The notes under the pieces: model-generated | Told to the model about the DNA's origin: nothing | Database searches by the model: none | The model's input: the letters and a program-made list of their open reading frames with translations, nothing else | Position numbers and translations under genes: made by a program | NCBI GenBank assembly: GCA_014382685.1 | Contig: JACNJG010000140.1 | Coordinates: 1 to 8,367 of the forward strand | Direction of reading: 5' to 3' | Length of the DNA stretch: 8,367 nucleotides | From: Candidatus Cloacimonadota bacterium | GTDB lineage: Bacteria > Cloacimonadota > Cloacimonadia > JGIOTU-2 | Shown here: positions 1 to 6,364 of the stretch, one piece after another | Layout: the number at the start of each line of letters is the position of its first letter | Position numbering within the stretch: position 1 is the stretch's first letter

Positions 1-411
1 CTCATTCCAAATCTGGTCGAAACCGTGAAGGGATATGCTTCACACGAAAAGGAAGTGTTTACACGGGTAACGGAAGCAAGAGCAAGTGTGGGCAAAGCTG
101 AAACCCGCCAGGAATCGATCGATGCTAATAATCAGCTAACTGGCGCCCTCTCACGCCTACTGGTAACTGTTGAAGCTTATCCTGAACTGAAAGCTAACCA
201 GAATTTTATTCGGCTTCAAGATGAACTTGCAGGAACGGAAAATCGTATTGCCGTATCACGAAGACGCTATAATGAAGCCGTCACTATCTTCAATAAGAAT
301 ATTTCGATCTTCCCGAATAATCTCTTTGCAGGTATGTTCAATTTTGAAAAAGAACCCCTCTACAAGATCGACGAAAGCGAAAAAGAAACTCCACAAGTAA
401 AATTCGACTAA
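1..411 (+). CDS. lemA: LemA family protein, 3' part (5' end outside window)
   Basis: The reading frame is open from base 1 and gives 136 residues before TAA. It opens with LIPNLVETVKGYASHEKE, a hallmark segment of the LemA family, and continues with the alpha-helical core (ANNQLTGALSRLL, then AYPELKANQNF and ENRIAVSRRRYNEAV). The end, FPNNLFAGMFNFEKEP, is the usual LemA C-terminus, followed by a short acidic tail ending in VKFD. LemA proteins are about 185-200 residues, so roughly 50 N-terminal residues, including the usual membrane anchor, lie upstream. A GTG at position 25 is in frame but falls inside the conserved core and is not the true start. The biochemical role of LemA is poorly defined; it is usually seen as an N-terminally anchored helical bundle at the membrane. 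The lpxK gene follows after 2 nt, so the two are probably co-transcribed. Identification is firm; function is not. Confidence 0.93.
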   Translation, partial: LIPNLVETVKGYASHEKEVFTRVTEARASVGKAETRQESIDANNQLTGALSRLLVTVEAYPELKANQNFIRLQDELAGTENRIAVSRRRYNEAVTIFNKNISIFPNNLFAGMFNFEKEPLYKIDESEKETPQVKFD

Positions 412-413
412 CA

Positions 414-1487
414 ATGTCTTTTCACTCATTTGTTGAAAAGCATTGGGTAAAGAGAAGCATTCTCTCATATCTCTTTTTACCCTTTGCTTTTCTTTTTTCT
501 CTCATCCTGACCTGCCGGAGAACGCTCTATAAATTGAGAATATTTCATCAATATAGAGCGATTATTTTTGTGATTTCAGTGGGCAATCTCACAGTCGGTG
601 GTAATGGGAAAACTCCTTTTACAATTCTGCTTGCACGAGCCCTGAAAGAGGAAGGATTGAAGGTTGCTGTTTCTCATCGTGGCTACAAAGGTGCTTATGA
701 AAATATGATAAAACTCATTTCTGATGAGGATCAGATCTTTGAAGACGCACAAAAGGCAGGTGATGAACCGATACTTATTGCCCGGAACCTAAAAGGAATT
801 CCTGTTATTGTAGGAAAGAACAGAAAAGCAGCCCTAAAATTTCTGGAAGAAAAGGTTCAGCCCGATGTCGTTATTCTGGATGATTCCTTTCAACATCTCA
901 AGGTACATCATGATTTTGATTTTCTTCTATTTAATGGGAAAAAACCAATCGGGAATGGATTCCTTACACCGGCAGGCATGCTCCGCGAACCAAAGAGTGC
1001 CATGAAGTATGCTGATTGCTTTGTGCTCAATGACATCTCAGGGGAATGTGGAATTCCAAAAATATTCAAGAAATATTCCACACCTATCTTCTCGACATCA
1101 TATCATATTTCACATTTTATTCATTATAATAATTTAGAAAAATGTGAGACTTCAGCTTTTGAAGGAAAGAAAATTTATTTGCTGTCAGGCATCGGTAATC
1201 CTTTGTCTTTTGAAAAAAGTATGAGAGAATTAGATTTGAAATTTGCACATCATTACCAATTTGATGATCATCATGAGTTTTCAGAAAATGAGATTGCTTC
1301 TATTCTGAAAAGTGCAAATGGCCAGAATGTCGATGCTGTCATAACAACCGAGAAGGATTACGTGAAATTGAAGAAACTGGGTTTAGACTTAGAGAGATTT
1401 TACTATGCGAAACTCGAAGTAGAGATCAATGAAATGGATACATTCAACGGAATAGTAAGAACAATAAAGAAGGAAATTGGCACATGA
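414..1487 (+). CDS. lpxK: tetraacyldisaccharide 4'-kinase (lipid A biosynthesis)
   Basis: LpxK phosphorylates the 4' position of tetraacyldisaccharide 1-phosphate to give lipid IVA, at the cytoplasmic face of the inner membrane. The 357-residue length is normal for the family. A hydrophobic N-terminal helix (about residues 18-34) is the expected membrane anchor. The P-loop GNLTVGGNGKT lies at residues 57-67, with Asn where many homologues have Thr. Other family marks are SHRGYKG (87-93), VILDDSFQHLKVHHDFD (about 153-169, the DDGFQH region with Ser in place of Gly), LTPAGMLREP (about 184-193) and a C-terminal TTEKDYVKL. The ATG lies 2 nt after the lemA stop and has no clear Shine-Dalgarno sequence, which suggests coupled translation. 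The 3' end overlaps the next ATG by 4 nt (ATGA). Its presence means the organism makes lipid A and so has a diderm envelope. Confidence 0.96.
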   Translation: MSFHSFVEKHWVKRSILSYLFLPFAFLFSLILTCRRTLYKLRIFHQYRAIIFVISVGNLTVGGNGKTPFTILLARALKEEGLKVAVSHRGYKGAYENMIKLISDEDQIFEDAQKAGDEPILIARNLKGIPVIVGKNRKAALKFLEEKVQPDVVILDDSFQHLKVHHDFDFLLFNGKKPIGNGFLTPAGMLREPKSAMKYADCFVLNDISGECGIPKIFKKYSTPIFSTSYHISHFIHYNNLEKCETSAFEGKKIYLLSGIGNPLSFEKSMRELDLKFAHHYQFDDHHEFSENEIASILKSANGQNVDAVITTEKDYVKLKKLGLDLERFYYAKLEVEINEMDTFNGIVRTIKKEIGT

Positions 1488-2248
1488 AATTCATAGATAC
1501 TCATGCTCATCTGCATTTCGATTCCTATAACAAAGACAGGGACGAAGTCATCCGACATGCATTTCAAAAAGGCATAAAGGCGATCATCAATGTGGGAACT
1601 GATGAAGCCACTTCAAAGCAGGCGATAGAACTGGCGAGGAAATATACAAATCTCTTTGCAACAGCCGGCTGGCATCCTCATGATGCTACATCTTTTGATG
1701 AGGAAAAATTGCGTTCATTGTTAGAAGATAAAACAATCGTAGCACTTGGAGAGATCGGGCTTGATTATTATCGGAATCTAAGTCCGAAAGATGTCCAAAA
1801 AGCGGTCTTTGAAGCACAATTAAAGATCGGTATTGAAAAAAAATTACCTATCATTATTCATGACAGAAATGCCCATGAAGATGTCTTCAATATTTTGAAA
1901 AAACATAAACCGGAACGCGTTGTCTTTCATTGTTTTTCCGGAGATTATAATTTTGCTCTGGAGGTACTCCAGCAGGGATGGTATATCTCGTTCACAGGAT
2001 CGGTTACATTTGATAGGGGACATTATTATGGTATTATCCGGGATGTTCCCGATGATCGATATTTTGTGGAAACTGATGCGCCATTTTTGACTCCATATCC
2101 CTATCGTGGAAAGAGGAACAGACCGGAATATGTTGAGTATATAATTCAGCACATTGCAGAGATAAAGCAGAAAAGTCCTAAAGAGATTGCAAGGCAGACC
2201 ACAGAAAATGCAGATAAATTTTTCTCTCTGTATAAAAAACTTGATTAG
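1484..2248 (+). CDS. tatD: TatD family metal-dependent hydrolase (putative DNase)
   Basis: This 254-residue protein is a complete TatD-type TIM-barrel hydrolase. Metal ligands are visible in order: the N-terminal HxH (H7, H9 in DTHAHLHF), E90 in ALGEIGLDYYR, H126 in PIIIHDR, H149 in VVFHCFSGD and D198 in VETDAPFLTP. The family tail PYPYRGKRNRPEYV follows. Members are metal-dependent nucleases implicated in DNA repair and degradation, although substrates for individual proteins are often unknown. The YcfH and TatD subgroups cannot be separated securely here, so the symbol denotes the family. AGAAGGAAA at 1468-1476 gives a reasonable ribosome binding site for the ATG at 1484, and the ATGA overlap with lpxK points to co-transcription. 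No hairpin terminator is visible after the stop. Confidence 0.94.
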   Translation: MKFIDTHAHLHFDSYNKDRDEVIRHAFQKGIKAIINVGTDEATSKQAIELARKYTNLFATAGWHPHDATSFDEEKLRSLLEDKTIVALGEIGLDYYRNLSPKDVQKAVFEAQLKIGIEKKLPIIIHDRNAHEDVFNILKKHKPERVVFHCFSGDYNFALEVLQQGWYISFTGSVTFDRGHYYGIIRDVPDDRYFVETDAPFLTPYPYRGKRNRPEYVEYIIQHIAEIKQKSPKEIARQTTENADKFFSLYKKLD

Positions 2249-2304
2249 AATAATGTGCGTTAAATATTTCGAACAAAATAAAGAAATGAAATGTAATAAT
2301 TCAT

Positions 2305-2310
2305 GGAGGA
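2305..2310 (+). promoter_or_regulatory. strong Shine-Dalgarno site that sets the ferredoxin start
   Basis: GGAGGA lies 4 nt before the ATG at 2315. An in-frame ATG at 2303 overlaps this site and would add four residues (MEET) not typical of small ferredoxins. The site therefore argues for initiation at 2315, giving MAVKIDKEKC. Confidence 0.8.
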
Positions 2311-2314
2311 AACC

Positions 2315-2485
2315 ATGGCAGTAAAGATCGATAAAGAAAAGTGTATTGGTTGCGGTGTGTGCGTTGATGTATGTCCTACAGAAGCACTATCTGTCGAAGA
2401 CGACTTTGCAGTTTGTGATGCTGATCTATGCGTTGATTGCGGTGTCTGTATTCCGGAATGCCCAACCGAAGCAATTTCTGAATAA
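2315..2485 (+). CDS. small 2[4Fe-4S] bacterial-type ferredoxin
   Basis: This is a 56-residue acidic ferredoxin with two classical cluster motifs, CIGCGVCVDVCP (C10, C13, C16, C20) and CVDCGVCIPECP (C39, C42, C45, C49). By the family rule the first three Cys of one motif and the last Cys of the other bind each [4Fe-4S] cluster. The halves are pseudo-symmetric (CPTEALS and CPTEAIS), as in clostridial-type ferredoxins. An additional Cys, C34 (DDFAVCDADLC), lies between the motifs and is not needed for the clusters. The protein is a soluble low-potential electron carrier, probably serving anaerobic redox enzymes; no partner gene is nearby. It follows tatD by 66 nt and ends in a strong terminator 20 nt after its stop, so it may be a single-gene unit with its own promoter or the tail of the lemA-lpxK-tatD run. 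Confidence 0.96.
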   Translation: MAVKIDKEKCIGCGVCVDVCPTEALSVEDDFAVCDADLCVDCGVCIPECPTEAISE

Positions 2486-2504
2486 GAGACAAAAATATTT
2501 AACA

Positions 2505-2537
2505 AAGCCATTCGTTCAACGCGGGTGGCTTCTTTTT
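2505..2537 (+). terminator. intrinsic terminator after the ferredoxin gene
   Basis: Bases 2505-2515 pair with 2521-2531 without a bulge: 11 bp, three of them G-U, starting AAGCCA/TGGCTT. The loop is TCAAC (2516-2520). The stem is followed by CTTTTT (2532-2537). This is a textbook rho-independent terminator shape. It is unusual in that the next gene's ATG is at 2540, so the structure also occupies the whole region where that gene's ribosome binding site should be. Confidence 0.85.
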
Positions 2538-2539
2538 GT

Positions 2540-3979
2540 ATGAAAAAATATTATTTAATTTTTTTGATCATAGCTGCAACTGCCGGCTGTGTGACAGTCA
2601 CCAGGCAGGAACCTTGTCTTGATCTTCGGCATGAGATAATGCTTTATCAAAATCAGATTGATAGTCTCAGGCACATGAATTTTGCGTATCAAATGTGTGT
2701 CGATTCTCTATATTCCGAGATGTCATCACTTCAAGACTCAATCGTCTTTCTAAGCAGCGCCACACGCATAAAAAAGCATACGGATTTTCCTGATACACTC
2801 TACTACGCAGGGTATGCTTTTGACCTTACGAATGAGCGTATCTTTCAAAAATTTAATTACTGGTATCAGGCAGAGATCAAATTTGCTTACAAATACATAC
2901 CCCGCACCACAAAATATTTTCCTGTTATCGAAGAGATTCTTGCTGAATATGGACTCAATGATGACATAAAATATCTATCAGTTGCAGAGAGTTATCTGAG
3001 TCCTTTGGCGCGTTCCTCTGCCGGTGCAACCGGTTTCTGGCAGTTCATGAAATCCACAGCAAAATACTATGATCTGGAAATGAACCAGTTCGTTGACCAG
3101 CGCAGAGATATTTTTGCTTCAACCCGGGCAGCCTGCGAATATTTGAACTGGAGCTTGAAAGCACTTACGAAAAAAGGAGCGCCGGATATCCTGCTTGCGA
3201 TCTGTGCGTACAACTCTGGATTGGGCAATATTACAAAAGCGATCAATGAACAGGGTGGGAAGGATTTCTTCAGTTTGATACAGAGAAAATCTGAAACTGA
3301 TGACTATGTGTGGCGTACTCTTGCAGTGAAGTATATCATAGATAATGAGAGCAAAATATTTACGAAATCCTTTGAAAAAGAGCCGAGTATTTATGAAACC
3401 TGCCGTGTGGTTCCTTTGGTTTTGGAAGGTCATTATAAACTTGATGATTGGGCACAGGCACAGGGAACGGTTATTCGTGAAGTGTGGGAACTAAATCCCT
3501 GGCTGAAAATTTATAAAAGAAATAATTACACACATTCACCAGTGAACGATGTGGTGGTAAGTCCCGGAAATTTCACGGTTCTTGTTCCTAAGAATTCAAT
3601 TCCAATTGTTGATGAAGTAGCTCGAATTGAAGAGCAGTTCATGGAAGAGAATAATGGGTATTTCACCGAGCATGTCGTGAAAAGCGGTGAGAATCTGTGG
3701 GTAATTGCATCCCGATATAATACATCTGTGTCGCATCTTATGAGCATAAATGGACTGGCATCTAAAACGATTTATCCAGGACAAAAATTGAATTTGATTT
3801 CTTTAAAAACAAATCCGCAAAAATATTATGTAGTGAAAAAAGGGGATACTCTTTCGTCTATTTCATCAAAGCTGGGAATATCGTCTCAAAAATTGATCAG
3901 GACAAACAATCTTAAAGTTAAGCAAAGTAACGGACAGAATATTGTTCTTATCTACCCAGGACAGAAATTGTATTATTAG
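2540..3979 (+). CDS. mltD: MltD-like lytic murein transglycosylase lipoprotein with two LysM domains
   Basis: The 479-residue protein starts MKKYYLIFLIIAATAGC, a lipoprotein signal with the lipidated Cys at residue 17; an outer-membrane lipoprotein is expected. A heptad-like segment (about 30-70) may form a coiled coil. The SLT domain (about 125-270) carries the catalytic Glu at E150 in SVAESYLSPLARSSAGATG, then FWQFMKSTA and AYNSGLGNITKAI (223-235), the family 1D pattern. Two LysM peptidoglycan-binding modules end the protein (about 376-420 and 429-478, both with YPGQKL), the second with a longer loop before that motif. It should cleave glycan strands to 1,6-anhydromuropeptides during wall remodelling. 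A GTG at 2525 is in frame but would put five residues before the signal peptide and lies inside the terminator stem, so the ATG at 2540 is chosen. No free ribosome binding site is visible. Confidence 0.92.
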   Translation: MKKYYLIFLIIAATAGCVTVTRQEPCLDLRHEIMLYQNQIDSLRHMNFAYQMCVDSLYSEMSSLQDSIVFLSSATRIKKHTDFPDTLYYAGYAFDLTNERIFQKFNYWYQAEIKFAYKYIPRTTKYFPVIEEILAEYGLNDDIKYLSVAESYLSPLARSSAGATGFWQFMKSTAKYYDLEMNQFVDQRRDIFASTRAACEYLNWSLKALTKKGAPDILLAICAYNSGLGNITKAINEQGGKDFFSLIQRKSETDDYVWRTLAVKYIIDNESKIFTKSFEKEPSIYETCRVVPLVLEGHYKLDDWAQAQGTVIREVWELNPWLKIYKRNNYTHSPVNDVVVSPGNFTVLVPKNSIPIVDEVARIEEQFMEENNGYFTEHVVKSGENLWVIASRYNTSVSHLMSINGLASKTIYPGQKLNLISLKTNPQKYYVVKKGDTLSSISSKLGISSQKLIRTNNLKVKQSNGQNIVLIYPGQKLYY

Positions 3980-3989
3980 ATTTTGTTTC

Positions 3990-4016
3990 TCTGTGAACTC
4001 TGTGCTCTCTGTGGTT
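3990..4016 (+). repeat. three-copy TCTGTG nonamer repeat between convergent genes
   Basis: TCTGTG recurs at 3990, 3999 and 4008 with an exact 9-nt period (TCTGTGAAC, TCTGTGCTC, TCTGTGGTT). On the other strand it reads as CACAGAG-rich units. It fills about half of the 53-nt gap between the stops of the lytic transglycosylase (+) and the GNAT-like gene (-). It has no self-complementarity, so it is not a hairpin terminator. From memory, CACAGAG-rich intergenic repeats like this recur in many environmental bacterial genomes and give spurious peptides such as HREHRVHRE on translation; I cannot verify that here. Function unknown. Confidence 0.75.
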
Positions 4017-4032
4017 TCTTATTTGTTCTAAT

Positions 4033-5148
4033 TTATGAGATAGGCATCTCGTAAATTCGATATTTTTTATAGAGCTTTCCGCCAACCTTTTCATCAAACT
4101 GGTTGATAAGATCGTTATCTTCGAGATTCCATGACATTTCACACCACGTGTAACCACGTTTAAGACCGGCTTGCATAGTTTCATGATAAAGAAGTGCCGG
4201 CAGTCCGAATCTGCGATATTTCTGTTTGAATCCGAACACTATCGCACGTGTGCCCACAATTTTACGTTTATATCTCAAAAATTTTATAATCCCGATCAGT
4301 CCTAATTTGCCATTCAATTTCTTGAAAACATGATTGTAATCGGGCAGAGTGATAGCCACACCGGCTGGATCATCTTTGTAAAAGGCAAACCATATAAGAT
4401 GTGGGTCAGCGACCTTTTTGAGCTCATCAACCATAAGGTCGAACTCTTTATCTGTCATTGGAGAAAAGCCCCAATTTTTTTGCCAGCTTTCATTATAAAG
4501 TTCTTTAATGAGATGTGCCTCCTCTTTCACACGTTTCATATCAACATGCCTTGTAGAGATATTCGAGTTTTTTTTCAATCGATCAACTGCAATTTGAATT
4601 TGGGGAGATGGAGCAGTTTTATGAGATTTGTAAAAAGCGTAGAGATCTTTGCCTTTTTTCATACCGTATTTTTCTGTTAGAGTAAGATAATATGGTGGAT
4701 TGTAGGACATCATCATGACAGGCGGAGAATCATATCCTTCCAGCAAGAAAGCGCATTCGTCATTTTGAGAAGGACTGAGCGGACCACGCATTTTATCGGC
4801 GTCATGCTCTTTCAGCCATGTATATGCGGCATCAAAAAGAGCTTTGGCAACTTCGAAGTCGTCGATTGCTTCAAAGAAACCGAAAGCACCCATGTGTTCG
4901 TCCCAGAGTTCATTATAATTATCATCAATAATTGCTGCGATCCTCCCAACGACAACACCATCTTTTTCCGCTAGAAATACCTCTCGAATAGCGTGTTCCC
5001 AGAAAGGATGTTTCTTTGTATTGAGTTTAAAAAACACTTCTTTTTTGAGTGGTGGAACCCAATTCTTATTTTCCTTATATAACCTGAATGGAAGATCAAT
5101 AAATTTCTTCCAATCTTTTTTTGTTTCGACTTTTTTTATTGTGATCAT
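4033..5148 (-). CDS. GNAT-fold (acyl-CoA N-acyltransferase-like) protein, YghO-like
   Basis: This 371-residue protein resembles a widespread family of large GNAT-fold proteins related to E. coli YghO, whose substrate is not known. Typical features are FIDLPFRLYKENKNWVPPL (about 16-34), HPFWEHAIREVFLAEKDG (47-64), VGRIAAIID (67-75) as the likely acyl-CoA-side strand, GAFGFFEAIDD (87-97), RGPLSPSQNDECAFLLEGYD (121-140) and MMMSYNPPYY (145-154). The C-terminal half (about 200-371) looks like a second GNAT-like fold, with NESWQKNWGF and a strand-rich segment around DPAGVAITLPDYN. The ATG is 1 nt after the TAA of the upstream lipoprotein gene, with a good ribosome binding site inside that gene's end. 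It is the last gene of the five-gene minus-strand operon. The fold is fairly sure; the reaction is unknown, and homologues are sometimes annotated only as hypothetical. Confidence 0.82.
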   Translation of the reverse strand: MITIKKVETKKDWKKFIDLPFRLYKENKNWVPPLKKEVFFKLNTKKHPFWEHAIREVFLAEKDGVVVGRIAAIIDDNYNELWDEHMGAFGFFEAIDDFEVAKALFDAAYTWLKEHDADKMRGPLSPSQNDECAFLLEGYDSPPVMMMSYNPPYYLTLTEKYGMKKGKDLYAFYKSHKTAPSPQIQIAVDRLKKNSNISTRHVDMKRVKEEAHLIKELYNESWQKNWGFSPMTDKEFDLMVDELKKVADPHLIWFAFYKDDPAGVAITLPDYNHVFKKLNGKLGLIGIIKFLRYKRKIVGTRAIVFGFKQKYRRFGLPALLYHETMQAGLKRGYTWCEMSWNLEDNDLINQFDEKVGGKLYKKYRIYEMPIS

Positions 5149-5149
5149 G

Positions 5150-6364
5150 TTAATTTCCTTCTGGTTCGATAGCTATCAACACACCGTACAGGTCTTCGTG
5201 TACTAGCACCGGAATAAAAATTATTCTCCCTTCACCTCCCTCAAATAGAGGTGCGTGAATAATATTCTCCTGCTTCGATTTAATGACCTGATCAAGTGCA
5301 GCGTCAAAGTATTTGTTTAGTTTTTGAGAATTGCAATATCCAACAACGGAATTGCATGGAGGCCATCCGTTTATTATAGTTCCTGTTGTGTCAGCCAGTT
5401 GAATGGAATATACTTCCGGATTTTGTTCATACATATATTTGAGAAGTTTTTCGATATCTTCTGGTTGTTCCTCGATAATGGGATCGATGAGAGTGTCCTG
5501 AATTGCATAACTGCGAAGTGTCGAAAGCAAATATACATCTCCGGAATGTTTTTTAGTTCTTCTGCTCAAATTGCGTACAAGTGTAACATAAAAGGTCTCA
5601 TCATAAGATTGGATTGTATTCCAGGAATAGATCTTTCTGAGATTTCTTGATTTTTCATCGATGTTAGTTATGAAGTAATCGCTGGCATTTTCCGTCATCA
5701 TATTGAAGAGATTTTTCAATGCAGGATCATAATCATTTGAATCCATTTTTGTAAGAAAGTTTTTCCCAATTCTCATCGGATCGGAGTCATACACCACATC
5801 TTGTTGATCGTTTATAATGATAAGCGAATAGGGATAGGGTACAATATGTTCCTGCTCTATTTTTGAAAAGAGAACTGCGGCATTGATTAGAACAATTAGA
5901 ATATCCTGATCGGCTCGATCGCCTGTGCCAAATGGTATGGTGATACAGATATAGACATCCGTATTTTTATAAAGGGAATGCCCGATCAAAGGTTTGGTAA
6001 TGGCTGAAATATTTTTTCTGTTTTGAATGGTCAGGCAGTTCTCAGTTAGATCATCAGGATCGATATTTGATGGGTATTTTCTTTGAAGTTCGAGATCATT
6101 GTTATATAGTAACAAAGCAGAGATTTCAGGAAATTGTTCGGATAGTAGTTGAAAATTCCGGCTGGTTACATCTGATGATTTCTGGACTGTATCAAGAAGG
6201 AAAGTCATAAGAGTAGAGAGATGGGATGGTATTTTTTCCGATACAATAAGAGTTATTTCTTCCTGTTTTTCTCTTTGCGCTCTTTCAAATTTAGAAGTAC
6301 ATCCTGTAGTCAGGAACAAAATAAAAATCACTGTCAAGAAGCTGTTTATAATTCTAAACATCAT
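5150..6364 (-). CDS. lipoprotein with Cache/PAS-like extracytoplasmic sensor folds, no output domain
   Basis: I do not recognise a named family. The 404-residue protein begins with a lipoprotein signal (FLTVIFILFLTTGC, Cys at residue 22), so it should be exported and lipid-anchored. A helical stretch (about 25-75) leads into a region resembling a double-Cache sensor: a membrane-distal part (about 80-135), then VYICITIPFGTGD, a helix, SLIIINDQQDVVYDSD and RIGKNFL (about 137-204), and a closing strand pair near KIYSWNT and FYVTLVRNL (245-266). A second Cache- or PAS-like unit follows (about 300-400) with VYSIQLADTTGTIING and a final IIFIPVLVHEDLYGVLIAIE. No kinase, GGDEF, HAMP or methyl-accepting domain follows. 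The alternatives are a TTG at 6370, an ATG at 6364 and an ATG at 6361; 6364 is chosen. It overlaps the upstream PPSR gene by 11 nt. A sensory or ligand-binding role is inferred from the fold pattern only. Confidence 0.75.
   Translation of the reverse strand: MMFRIINSFLTVIFILFLTTGCTSKFERAQREKQEEITLIVSEKIPSHLSTLMTFLLDTVQKSSDVTSRNFQLLSEQFPEISALLLYNNDLELQRKYPSNIDPDDLTENCLTIQNRKNISAITKPLIGHSLYKNTDVYICITIPFGTGDRADQDILIVLINAAVLFSKIEQEHIVPYPYSLIIINDQQDVVYDSDPMRIGKNFLTKMDSNDYDPALKNLFNMMTENASDYFITNIDEKSRNLRKIYSWNTIQSYDETFYVTLVRNLSRRTKKHSGDVYLLSTLRSYAIQDTLIDPIIEEQPEDIEKLLKYMYEQNPEVYSIQLADTTGTIINGWPPCNSVVGYCNSQKLNKYFDAALDQVIKSKQENIIHAPLFEGGEGRIIFIPVLVHEDLYGVLIAIEPEGN
5154..5160 (-). promoter_or_regulatory. 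ribosome binding site of the GNAT-like gene, inside the upstream gene
   Basis: On the minus strand AAGGAAA precedes TTAACATG, placing the purine-rich site 5-8 nt before the ATG at 5148. It lies in the last codons of the preceding lipoprotein gene, whose TAA is at 5152-5150. Stop and start are 1 nt apart, an arrangement typical of translational coupling or re-initiation. Confidence 0.65.

Noticed and set aside
2241..2268. TTGATT and AATATT spaced 16 nt, a possible promoter for the ferredoxin gene
   Set aside because: Each box matches the sigma-70 consensus at only 4 of 6 positions in an AT-rich gap, so chance is a fair explanation; the organism's promoter consensus is also unknown.
2303..2314. 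Upstream in-frame ATG adding MEET to the ferredoxin
   Set aside because: This ATG overlaps the GGAGGA site that best serves the ATG at 2315, and the longer N-terminus is not typical of the family.
2260..2511. Minus-strand open frame opposite the ferredoxin gene
   Set aside because: It is low in complexity (Ser/Thr/His-rich) because it is antisense to the repeated Cys motifs; no independent support.
2346..2543. Plus-strand open frame overlapping the ferredoxin gene
   Set aside because: It is the +1 frame of the ferredoxin and terminator, with no family resemblance; the ferredoxin frame is unambiguous.
3948..4184. Minus-strand open frame of 78 codons containing NHREHRVHRE
   Set aside because: It translates the TCTGTG repeat in reverse and runs into the GNAT-like gene in another frame; it is a by-product of the repeat and not a gene.
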